Assembly (NCBI GenBank): GCA_022826585.1
Contig: JAJDUR010000005.1
Location: 1 to 40,218 of the forward strand
Reading direction: 5' to 3'
Length of the DNA: 40,218 nucleotides
Source of the DNA: Dehalococcoidia bacterium
GTDB lineage: Bacteria; Chloroflexota; Dehalococcoidia; Tepidiformales; Tepidiformaceae
The notes below the pieces were generated by a model. The model saw only the letters and a list, made by a program, of their open reading frames with translations. It had not been told where the DNA came from and did no database searches. The translations under genes and the position numbers were made by a program. This document shows positions 14,674 to 20,793 of the stretch, one piece after another. Positions within the stretch are counted from its first letter, which is position 1. Each line of letters begins with the position of its first letter.

Positions 14674-14967
14674 ATGCCTGTACATGTCAGTTGGTGGAAG
14701 GAACAGTCGCAGCTCCGGGTCGACTGTTCCGAGTGCGGCTTCACCGGAGAGGTCGTGGTGATGCAGAAGGCGGCCCTGCTCCACATGTCGCACTTCGACG
14801 TGCTGGTGGAGCGCCACAGGATCCAGTTTCCGGATCACAACCTCCATGTGTCACTGCGTCCCCACGGAACGTTCGTAGCGCGTAACCGGGACCTCGAGAT
14901 CAGCGAGCGACGCGTGGCGGATCTGTTGGGGGAGGCGCTGAACATCCCCGTCGCGCAGGCCTCATAG
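14674..14967 (+). CDS. Hypothetical CxxC protein (transposon cargo)
   Basis: 97 residues, unrecognised. AGGAGG lies ~8 nt upstream of the ATG, a strong ribosome binding site. The N-terminal part reads VHVSWWKEQSQLRVDCSECG, a CxxC that could be half of a metal site, though no second pair is present. It continues MSHFDVLVERHRIQFPDHNL, then VSLRPHGTFVARNRDLEISE and a helical end. The spacing resembles a small beta-rich domain. It converges on the RHH gene with 6 nt between the stops, inside the transposon. It may regulate transposition or be a passenger; nothing in the sequence decides. Confidence 0.65.
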   Translation: MPVHVSWWKEQSQLRVDCSECGFTGEVVVMQKAALLHMSHFDVLVERHRIQFPDHNLHVSLRPHGTFVARNRDLEISERRVADLLGEALNIPVAQAS

Positions 14968-14973
14968 GACCAG

Positions 14974-15123
14974 CTATGTCTGCGCCGCCGCCAGCGCCTT
15001 CCGGAGTAGCTGCCGGATGGCCGCGCTTGCATTCCCTTCGTGGTCGCGCTCGGCCAGTTCTTCGATCTTCTCGTACAGGTCCAGATCCAACCTGAGTCCC
15101 AGGGTCACCTTCGGCCTCGCCAT
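14974..15123 (-). CDS. Ribbon-helix-helix (CopG-type) regulator, 49 residues
   Basis: A short minus-strand frame from ATG 15123 with an excellent AGGAGG 8 nt upstream. The product begins MARPKVTLGLRLDLDLYEKI and continues EELAERDHEGNASAAIRQLL. This is a basic N-terminal beta strand (VTLGLRLD) followed by two helices, the CopG/Arc fold. Such proteins are antitoxins or autorepressors that bind inverted repeats. It is divergent from the transposase, and a compound inverted repeat fills the gap between them. Repression of the transposase promoter is therefore a reasonable inference. No toxin partner is obvious. Confidence 0.78.
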   Translation of the reverse strand: MARPKVTLGLRLDLDLYEKIEELAERDHEGNASAAIRQLLRKALAAAQT

Positions 15124-15145
15124 TTTCGATCCTCCTAATGGGTAT

Positions 15146-15210
15146 TATATATAACTAACATTCTAGGTCAAACGCTTCGTGCCGTTTGACGTACAACAAC
15201 GTTATATATA
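15146..15210. promoter_or_regulatory. Nested inverted repeats between RHH regulator and transposase
   Basis: Outer arms TATATATAAC (15146-15155) and GTTATATATA (15201-15210) enclose inner arms GTCAAACG (15167-15174) and CGTTTGAC (15183-15190), nearly symmetric about one centre. The right outer arm contains the transposase -10 (TATACA, 7 nt before ATG 15220). The left lies just upstream of the RHH ribosome binding site. This is a plausible double operator for the RHH protein controlling both genes. Confidence 0.6.
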
Positions 15211-15219
15211 CACTTCGGT

Positions 15220-16010
15220 ATGGAAGGGATCCACACCATGCCGAGGACGCAGCTGACGGACGCGCAGTGGGAGCTCGTAGAGCCTCTGTTACCGGGGAAG
15301 CACGGCGATCCAGGTCGTACGGGTCGGGACAACCGCATGACCTTCGAGGGCATCCTCTGGGTGCTGCGCACCGGCGCGCCGTGGCGGGACCTCCCGTCCG
15401 AGTTCGGGAACTGGATCTCGGTCTACCAACGCTTCCGGAGATGGTCCCTGCGTGGGGTCTTCGAGCGCATCTTCGAGGCCACGAGGGGTGCGTTGGACCT
15501 GAGCGCCGTACAGGTCGACGGCTCCTTTGTGAAGCTCCACCAGCATGGGACCGGGGCCCCAAGACCGAGCCCGCACGGGAGGCCGTTGGAATCTCACGAG
15601 GCGGGCGCACGACCAAGCTCATGGCACTGGTGGATCGCCGAGGTCGGCTGGTGCGCTTCACGCTCCACCCCGGCAACGCAGCCGAGAGCCCCACCCTGCC
15701 GAGTCTCCTCGATGGCCTCGAGGTCGGTGAGGTCATCGCCGACAAGGCCTACGACACGAACATCATCCGCTACGCCCTCGCCGAGCAGGGAATCAAAGTC
15801 ACCATCCCGCCCCGCCGCTCCACCAGCCGTCGGCCCCGGACCCAGTTCCCGTACAACAAAGAGTCCTACCGCACCCGCCATCTCGTCGAGAACCTCTTCG
15901 CGGACCTCAAGCAGTTCCGCGGCCTCGCCACGCGCTACTGCAAGCTGGCCTCGAGGTACGCATCCTTTGTGGCGCTCGCGGGGTGGTTCATCGCGACCCG
16001 CCATCTCTAA
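15220..16010 (+). CDS. IS5-family (IS427-type) transposase in two frames
   Basis: The 5' part (from ATG 15220, or ATG 15238) encodes MPRTQLTDAQWELVEPLLPG, ILWVLRTGAPWRDLP, YQRFRRW and VQVDGSFVKLH, the DUF4096 region with the first catalytic Asp. Homology then continues in the -1 frame from about 15558: RTTKLMALVDRRGRLVRFTL, VIADKAYD (second Asp) and HLVENLFADLKQFRGLATRY (Glu), ending at TAA 16010. The switch lies at GGGGCCCCAAG (15553-15563), so either programmed -1 frameshifting, known in this group, or a frameshift mutation is possible. The DDE residues are intact across the two frames. The transposase should act on the 14380/17447 ends; no closer pair of terminal repeats was found. Confidence 0.85.
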
Positions 16011-16077
16011 CTAAGGGGTCAAGCTGGTCAGGAAGCGCCTCCTCTACCGCGACCTCACGGCCTAGGGTTGCATGGGC

Positions 16078-16887
16078 CTACGCCTGTGGGAGAGCCTTGA
16101 GTTGGGGTAGGAAGGGAAGCGCCTGTGGGAGACGATCTTCTAGGTACTTCTCAGCTCTCTCTGGAAGCCAGACCTCGTTGTACCACTTCCGGAAGTCTGC
16201 GAGGTATTCAATAGGGTACAGCCGTGCCTCAACCCGTGGACGCTTCCTCGAGTCGTCAGCAAACTCATGCCAGTACGTAGGGAACTCATTCGGATCGATC
16301 CCCATGCTGCGAAGGAAACCAGAGAACATCCTTCCAGTTGATACATCCGGCATCATCCCCTCAGTGGGGAAGATGCCGACATCCTCAAGGGGAGCGAAGA
16401 AGTTGAGGTAGGCTTCGTTGAGCATCGAGAAATGAGTGTAGGGGACCTTGGCACGGTTCTTGAGGTACCGCCTGATGTGGACGGGGACATGGTCGCCCGC
16501 ATGCCCCATCATCCAGTGTCGAACCCACTGAGAGACCTGGACGGCGAACTTTGGACTGAGCCACTGACCCAGATTGATAGCCACGTCAGGGTGGACCCAT
16601 GTGCCTTGGTGTATTGGGTCCCCACCCTGACGAATCTCCACCAAATCCGTTACGGGAATCCCCGCAACGGACATAAGCTCATCTAGGTACTCCTGTGTCT
16701 GCTGCAAACGCATGTAGTCATTGAGGCGCTTCCCGGCCTGCTGGCAGAGGCGTGTGGCGTTGATGTACCCATCACGAGGTCGCTGCGGGACGATCGCCCC
16801 ATCGACTTCGTGCTCGATGAAAAGTGACGGCTGCAGGACGTTCAGGGCTTTGCTAGCTGGGGGTTCACGCCGTGGTCGGTCGCTCAT
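16078..16887 (-). CDS. KilA-N domain protein (transposon cargo)
   Basis: 269 residues with a strong AGGAGG 5-6 nt before ATG 16887. The KilA-N DNA-binding domain spans ~30-130: DGYINATRLCQQAGKRLNDY, EYLDELMSVAG, GTWVHPDVAINLGQWLSPKF and VQVSQWVRHWM. The rest (~140-269) has FSMLNEAYLNFFAPLEDVGI, a GMMPDVSTGRMFSGFL stretch and WYNEVWLPERAEKYLEDRLP; this resembles a P63C-like C-terminal domain, a tentative match. KilA-N proteins are typical of phages and other mobile DNA, and their roles are poorly defined. It converges on the transposase. Codon use is less GC-biased than in host genes, consistent with transfer. Confidence 0.82.
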   Translation of the reverse strand: MSDRPRREPPASKALNVLQPSLFIEHEVDGAIVPQRPRDGYINATRLCQQAGKRLNDYMRLQQTQEYLDELMSVAGIPVTDLVEIRQGGDPIHQGTWVHPDVAINLGQWLSPKFAVQVSQWVRHWMMGHAGDHVPVHIRRYLKNRAKVPYTHFSMLNEAYLNFFAPLEDVGIFPTEGMMPDVSTGRMFSGFLRSMGIDPNEFPTYWHEFADDSRKRPRVEARLYPIEYLADFRKWYNEVWLPERAEKYLEDRLPQALPFLPQLKALPQA

Positions 16888-17072
16888 CTCTTCCTCCTCG
16901 ACTTCAGGCGTCAGCGCAGACCGGGGTTAGCTATCGTCGACGACCGGGACGGCAGCATAACTAGCGTACGTGACAGGCGCAGGGGTCGGGTGAACGCCCT
17001 ACGTCAAGGTGCGCTCGGGACCGGAGCCTGGGGCTCTGCGCGGCCTCCATTCTAATTCCCTTATATTCGATA

Positions 17073-17205
17073 CCGCCTTGCGAAGGTTCACCGGCCCCAC
17101 GCTGCGGGATGCGTATTGGGAGCGATGCGCTCCCTTCGTGTTCTACCCCGGCGTGGCGGCTCGACCCTTCGCAAGGCGGTCCAATGCGCCTGAGCACGAA
17201 GGGAG
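17073..17205. repeat. Two interlocking inverted repeats upstream of the small membrane gene
   Basis: CCGCCTTGCGAAGG (17073-17086) pairs with CCTTCGCAAGGCGG (17166-17179), 14 bp perfect. CTCCCTTCGTG (17130-17140) pairs with CACGAAGGGAG (17195-17205), 11 bp perfect. The arms cross (A-B-A'-B'), and a local GGGAGCG/CGCTCCC hairpin sits at 17118-17134. The 327-nt stretch 16888-17214 has no supported gene. This could be a nested miniature element, alternative RNA folds upstream of the gene at 17215, or transposon-end regulatory DNA. Confidence 0.7.
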
Positions 17206-17214
17206 TTTCTCGCT

Positions 17215-17451
17215 GTGCTATCCCTGCTCCTCCCCCTGCTAATCGGTCCCCTCGGCCCCCTGGAACTCTTCATCATCCTGGTACTCGCAGGATTCCTGCC
17301 TGGCTTCATCCTCATCAAGGTCGCGAGGAGCCGGGGCCGCTCAGCGCACTACGGCTGGTGGTTCCTGCTTGGCTGGCTGGGGTTCATCGTCGGGCTGGCC
17401 GTCATCTTGGTCCAACCCGACCTGAAGCGGGAGAATGTAAACAGGCCCTAG
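17215..17451 (+). CDS. Small two-span membrane protein (transposon cargo)
   Basis: 78 residues from GTG 17215, with GGGAG ~10 nt upstream. It is strongly hydrophobic: LSLLLPLLIGPLG and ELFIILVLAGFLPGFILI, a short basic loop KVARSRGRSAHYGW, then FLLGWLGFIVGLAVILV and a tail ending ENVNRP. The pattern resembles short PLDc_N/superinfection-immunity-type membrane proteins, but that is only a resemblance. The last codons and the stop are formed by the right terminal repeat and its CTAG flank, so the reading frame runs to the very end of the transposon. Confidence 0.6.
   Translation: MLSLLLPLLIGPLGPLELFIILVLAGFLPGFILIKVARSRGRSAHYGWWFLLGWLGFIVGLAVILVQPDLKRENVNRP
17433..17451 (-). repeat. Right terminal inverted repeat and target duplication
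   Basis: GAATGTAAACAGGCCCTAG, perfect reverse complement of 14376-14394. The outer CTAG (17448-17451) duplicates 14376-14379. Confidence 0.92.
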
Positions 17452-17466
17452 GCAAAGGTGGCACGG

Positions 17467-17706
17467 ATGTACACCGCCACCGCCGTACGTGCCATGATCA
17501 AGAGTTACCTTGCCGACAAGGTTGATCAGAAGCAGATCACCGAGTGGCTTACCCCGCTGGTGTGGCAAGAAGAAGGCGCTTCCGATGCCGTAGACCTCGG
17601 GTGGAGCCTTGCCTTGCTGCTGGCGGAGGCCTCACGGGGCGACCTGACCGAGGAGGAGTTGCGCGAGCAACTCCGAAGCCTGGCTACCCCTTCAGTCCCG
17701 GCCTGA
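17467..17706 (+). CDS. Small hypothetical protein, former lipA operon neighbour
   Basis: 79 residues from ATG 17467, with AAAGGTGG ~6 nt upstream (a GTG at 17458 is an alternative start). The product reads MYTATAVRAMIKSYLADKVD, QKQITEWLTPLVWQE, SLALLLAEASRGDLTEEELR and ends SVPA. It looks all-helical and soluble; I do not recognise it. If the transposon is removed, its ribosome binding site begins a few bases after the lipA stop codon, so it was probably the second gene of a lipA operon. The transposon now separates it from that promoter. It converges on sucD with 4 nt between the stops. Confidence 0.65.
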   Translation: MYTATAVRAMIKSYLADKVDQKQITEWLTPLVWQEEGASDAVDLGWSLALLLAEASRGDLTEEELREQLRSLATPSVPA

Positions 17707-17710
17707 ACCC

Positions 17711-18598
17711 CTACCCCCGCACCAGCGCCGGGATGTCCGCCAGCGCCCCCGCGACGTGCACCCCCGCGCCCCGCAGCATGGCCGACTTCGCCGCCGCGCT
17801 GTCCTCCTCGCGCTGCACGAGCGCGCCCGCGTGACCGAAGCGCACGCCCGGCATCTCCGCCATGAAGTTGCCCGCGATGAAGCTCACGATGCGCAGCCGC
17901 GTCCCCCGCTCCCGGACGACCTCGACCAACTCCGCCTCCATCGCCCCGCCCGGCTCGCTGAAGGTCACGACCGCTGCCGTCCCCGGGTCCGCCTCGAAGA
18001 GGGGCAGCAGGCTCGCGAAGGACGAGCCTGTGATCGGGTCGCCGCCGATGGAGATCGCCGTCGAGACGCCGAGGCCGTGCTGCGCCAGCAGGCTCGCGAT
18101 TTCCGTCGTCATCCCGCCCGAACGCGACATGATCCCGACCGAGCCCGGCACGAAGCTCCGCGCCGTGTCGGCGGCGGGACCGCCCACGCTCCCCACCTTC
18201 GTCTTCCCCGGCGAGATGAGCCCCATGCTGTTCGGCCCGATGACGCGCACGCCCTCCCGCGCCGCCAGCTCCACCACCTGCGCCGCGTCCAGCCGCGGGA
18301 CGCGCTCCGTCACGATGACCACGAGCGGGATGCCGTAGGCGATGCACTCGAAGGCCGCGTCCCGTAGCGCCCGAGGCGGCACGGCGATGACCGCGGCGGT
18401 TGGCTGGTGCGCCTCCACCGCCTCCCGCACCGTGTCGTAGACGGGTACGCCGTGCACGTCGCGCCCACCCCGCCCGGGCGTGACCCCCGCCACCACCCGA
18501 CCCCCGTAGTCGAGCGTATCGCGCGTGAAGGAGACGGCCTCCCGCCCCGTGATGCCGAGCACGAGGATGCGCGTCGCCTCGTCGATCAGGATGCTCAC
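17711..18598 (-). CDS. Succinyl-CoA synthetase alpha subunit-like protein
   Basis: 295 residues, close to the usual ~290 of SucD. The CoA-binding Rossmann domain shows LVLGITGREA and VVAGVTPGRGG, followed by VIAVPPRALRDA. The ligase domain shows GPNSMGLISPGKTKVG, SRSGGMTTEIA, GDPITGSSFASLLPLFEADP and GHAGALVQ with the expected phospho-His. The family makes succinyl-CoA (or ATP/GTP from it) together with SucC, but no sucC lies in the window, so the substrate is uncertain; malate or other acid-CoA ligases share this subunit. It starts with GTG and overlaps the glycosylase stop by 4 nt (GTGA), so the two form a translationally coupled pair. Confidence 0.85.
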   Translation of the reverse strand: MSILIDEATRILVLGITGREAVSFTRDTLDYGGRVVAGVTPGRGGRDVHGVPVYDTVREAVEAHQPTAAVIAVPPRALRDAAFECIAYGIPLVVIVTERVPRLDAAQVVELAAREGVRVIGPNSMGLISPGKTKVGSVGGPAADTARSFVPGSVGIMSRSGGMTTEIASLLAQHGLGVSTAISIGGDPITGSSFASLLPLFEADPGTAAVVTFSEPGGAMEAELVEVVRERGTRLRIVSFIAGNFMAEMPGVRFGHAGALVQREEDSAAAKSAMLRGAGVHVAGALADIPALVRG

Positions 18599-19263
18599 GC
18601 CGGGTCACCCAGCGGCAGGATCACGTCTTCGCTGCGCCACAGGTACCAGCAGGCGAGCGTCGCCCAGGGGTGCCAGGGCTCCCCGATGCGCTCGACCTCC
18701 TCGGGCGTGGCCGGTGCGTCGAGGCCGTAGAGGCGCATCATCGCGCGGTTCAAGCCCACGTCGGCCGTGGGCAGCACGTCCGGCCGCCCGAGCTGGAACA
18801 TCAGGAACATCTGCGCCGTCCAGCGCCCGATGCCGCGCACCGGCAGGAGGTGCGCGATGACCTCCTCGTCGCTCCACTCCCCGAAGCGCTCGACGCTGAG
18901 CTTGCCCTCGGCGAAGTGCGCGGCCAGGTCGCGCAGCGAAGCGGCCTTCTGCCGGGAGACGCCCGCCGACCGCATCGCCTCGTCGTCCAGCGCGAGCACC
19001 TGCGCCGGCTCGGGGAAGAAGCCGTCGACGGCGTCCTCCGCGGTCGCCCCATCGCGGAACAGCGCCACGAAGCGTCCCAGGATCGTGCTGGCCGCCTTGC
19101 CGCTGAGCTGCTGGAAGATGATCGAGCGCGCCAGCGCCTGGAAGGCCGTCGGCGAGGGCTCGCGCAGCCGCGGCGGCCCCACCGCCTCGATGACCATCGC
19201 CATCACGTCGTCGGCCTGGCGCAGGTGCGCCACCGCCCGCTCGGCATCGATCGTCGCCGCCAT
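18595..19263 (-). CDS. DNA-3-methyladenine glycosylase II (AlkA-type HhH-GPD)
   Basis: 222 residues from ATG 19263. It is inferred to excise alkylated purines from DNA, starting base excision repair. The HhH-GPD fold is visible: AFQALARSIIFQQLSGKAAS, SAGVSRQKAASLRDLA, the helix-hairpin-helix LLPVRGIGRWTAQMFLMF, then LPTADVGLNRAM with the catalytic Asp. It ends WYLWRSEDVILPLGDPA. There is no Fe-S cluster Cys motif and no N-terminal Ada-like domain, so it is the short AlkA/MagIII-like type. TACCTT ends 7 nt before the ATG (leaderless). It is coupled to the SucD-like gene by a GTGA overlap, with no obvious functional link. Confidence 0.85.
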   Translation of the reverse strand: MAATIDAERAVAHLRQADDVMAMVIEAVGPPRLREPSPTAFQALARSIIFQQLSGKAASTILGRFVALFRDGATAEDAVDGFFPEPAQVLALDDEAMRSAGVSRQKAASLRDLAAHFAEGKLSVERFGEWSDEEVIAHLLPVRGIGRWTAQMFLMFQLGRPDVLPTADVGLNRAMMRLYGLDAPATPEEVERIGEPWHPWATLACWYLWRSEDVILPLGDPA

Positions 19264-19324
19264 CGGGGGGAAGGTAGCGGCTGCCGGGGGCAGGGGCGAG
19301 CTTTGAACCGCGGCTGGAGGCCAC

Positions 19325-19330
19325 CTACGA
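19325..19330 (+). promoter_or_regulatory. -10 box of higA
   Basis: TACGAT, 17 nt before the ATG at 19348, with GGAGG in between. This is one of the genes with a short leader and a ribosome binding site rather than a leaderless start. Confidence 0.45.
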
Positions 19331-19347
19331 TCGTGACCGGAGGCCCG

Positions 19348-19647
19348 ATGACCGCCGCCAAGCGCCCAGCTGTTCACCCCGGTGAGGTCTTGCTTGAAGA
19401 GTTCCTCAAGCCGATGGAGCTCAGCCAGTACCGGTTGGCAAAAGACATCAGCGTGCCACCCCGTCGTATCAACGAGATCGTCCACGGCACGCGTTCTGTG
19501 TCCGCCGACACGGCACTGCGGCTCTCGCGCTACTTCGGTCTCTCGGAGCGCTTCTGGCTGAACCTGCAGGCTCAGTACGACCTCGATGTCGAACGCGATC
19601 GTCTCGGGGACCGGCTGGAGCAGGAGGTCGCTCCAAGGGCGGGCTAG
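19348..19647 (+). CDS. higA: HigA-type antitoxin/XRE regulator (orphan)
   Basis: 99 residues. It begins MTAAKRPAVHPGEVLLEEFL, the typical HigA opening. The helix-turn-helix follows: SQYRLAKDISVPPRRINEIV, HGTRSVSADTALRLSRYFGL, then SERFWLNLQAQYDLD. HigA binds its operator and neutralises the HigB RNase. No higB-like gene is adjacent: upstream is the divergent glycosylase gene and downstream the convergent MmcQ gene. This is therefore an orphan antitoxin or a plain repressor. It has GGAGG 5 nt upstream of the ATG. The stop TAG shares a CTAG palindrome with the stop of the convergent gene. Confidence 0.88.
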   Translation: MTAAKRPAVHPGEVLLEEFLKPMELSQYRLAKDISVPPRRINEIVHGTRSVSADTALRLSRYFGLSERFWLNLQAQYDLDVERDRLGDRLEQEVAPRAG

Positions 19648-19982
19648 CCTTCGCCGGCCCGCCGCAGCACCGCCGCCGGCGCCCGCAGCCGCCACGCATC
19701 CCGTAGCAGCTCCGACAGCTCCTCCCGGTCGACCGCCGCCAGCCGCACCTGGATCCAGGGGTGCCGGTCGTAGTGCGGTGTCCAGAAGAACTTCTCCGGC
19801 TCCGCCTGCGCGAGCGCCTCCCGCTCGTCCTGATCCATGCGCAGCACCAGCGACTCGCCGTCCTGGTGCAGCCGCGCGAACAGCCGGTCGCCCACGCGGA
19901 AGCCGGGTGTGCCGTACGACGGCTTCTCCGCCGTCTCCGGCAGGGCCAGGGCGAACTCGCGCACGTCGTCGGGCGTGGCCAC
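19644..19982 (-). CDS. MmcQ/YjbR family protein
   Basis: 112 residues from GTG 19982. TACGAT ends 7 nt before this codon, which supports a leaderless GTG start. The fold is that of YjbR/MmcQ (CyaY-like) proteins: VREFALALPETAEKPSYGTP, FRVGDRLFARLHQDGESLVL, WTPHYDRHPWIQVRLA, and VDREELSELLRDAWRLRAP. The role in the family is unclear; some are thought to bind DNA. It is divergent from the SDR gene and shares its stop palindrome with higA. Confidence 0.82.
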   Translation of the reverse strand: MATPDDVREFALALPETAEKPSYGTPGFRVGDRLFARLHQDGESLVLRMDQDEREALAQAEPEKFFWTPHYDRHPWIQVRLAAVDREELSELLRDAWRLRAPAAVLRRAGEG

Positions 19983-20039
19983 GGCGCGAATCGTACCCGC
20001 TCGGTACACTCCGGCGGCAGCCAGCGGGAGGCGTGCACC

Positions 20040-20780
20040 ATGGACCTCGAAGGCAAGACCGCGATCGTCACGGGCGGCTCCCGCGGCATCGGCTTCGCCA
20101 TCGCCGAGGCGTTCGTCGGCGCGGGCGCGCGCGTTGTCATCAGCGCGCGCGGCAAGGAAGCCCTCGACGACGCCGCGATGCGCCTCGGCCCCAACGCCAT
20201 CGCCATCCCCTGCGACGTCGCCGACCCGGAGGCCGTCGGCGCCCTCGTCGAGAGCGCCAGCCGCCTCGGCCTCGTCGACGTGCTCGTCAACAACGCCGGT
20301 ATCAGCCCCTTCTACAAGCGCGTCGAGCACACCACCGCCGAGGACCTGGACCAGCTCATGGGGGTCAACCTGCGCGGCGCCTGGTGCTGCAGCATCGAGG
20401 TCGCGACGCGCCTCTTCGAGGCCGGGCGCCCCGGCAGCATCATCAACGTCAGCTCCATGCTCGGCCTCCAGCCCGACGAGCGCCAGGGCGCCTACGGCGT
20501 CACCAAGGCCGGGCTCATCCACATGGCGAAGGTGTTCGCCCTCGAGTGGGCCGACCGCGGCATCCGCGCGAACGCGCTCGCCCCCGGCTGGACGGAGAGC
20601 GAACTGACCAACGCCCTCTTCGAGAGCCGCCACGGCCCGCGCCTCAAGGGAGACGTGCCCCTCGGCCGCTTCGCCACCCCGGAGGATGTCGCAGGCGCCG
20701 CCCTCTACCTCGCGAGCGACGCCAGCAGCTACGTCACCGGCGCCGTCATCACCATCGACGGCGGCCGCTCCCTCCGCTAG
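20040..20780 (+). CDS. Short-chain dehydrogenase/reductase (SDR), FabG-like
   Basis: 246 residues from ATG 20040, with GGGAGG ~8 nt upstream and TACACT at 20005-20010. It is a classical SDR with cofactor motif TGGSRGIG (~12-19), DVADPE (acidic cofactor segment), NNAG (~85), catalytic Ser in INVSSMLG, and the active-site YGVTK (~155-159). It continues IRANALAPGWTESELT and ends ASSYVTGAVITIDGGRSLR, the usual C-terminal dinucleotide-fold closure. The substrate is unknown; 3-oxoacyl or alcohol/ketone substrates are possible. The next gene begins 14 nt after its stop with its own -10 box. Confidence 0.9.
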   Translation: MDLEGKTAIVTGGSRGIGFAIAEAFVGAGARVVISARGKEALDDAAMRLGPNAIAIPCDVADPEAVGALVESASRLGLVDVLVNNAGISPFYKRVEHTTAEDLDQLMGVNLRGAWCCSIEVATRLFEAGRPGSIINVSSMLGLQPDERQGAYGVTKAGLIHMAKVFALEWADRGIRANALAPGWTESELTNALFESRHGPRLKGDVPLGRFATPEDVAGAALYLASDASSYVTGAVITIDGGRSLR

Positions 20781-20793
20781 AATCTTTGTTCTA

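Larger units (their letters stand above)
14380..17447 (+). mobile_element. ~3.07-kb IS5/IS427-like transposon with cargo genes
   Basis: Perfect 15-16 bp inverted ends (14380-14394, 17433-17447) are flanked by CTAG on both sides, matching the YTAR/TA target use of the IS5 family (IS5 and IS427 groups). Inside are a CxxC protein, a ribbon-helix-helix regulator, a two-frame IS5-family transposase, a KilA-N protein and a small membrane protein. The interior is visibly less GC-rich than the host genes. A normal IS of this family is under 1 kb, so most of this element is passenger DNA. The join without it gives lipA-TAG, 15 nt including AAAGGTGG, then the ATG of a small gene, a sensible host junction. 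Confidence 0.82.
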
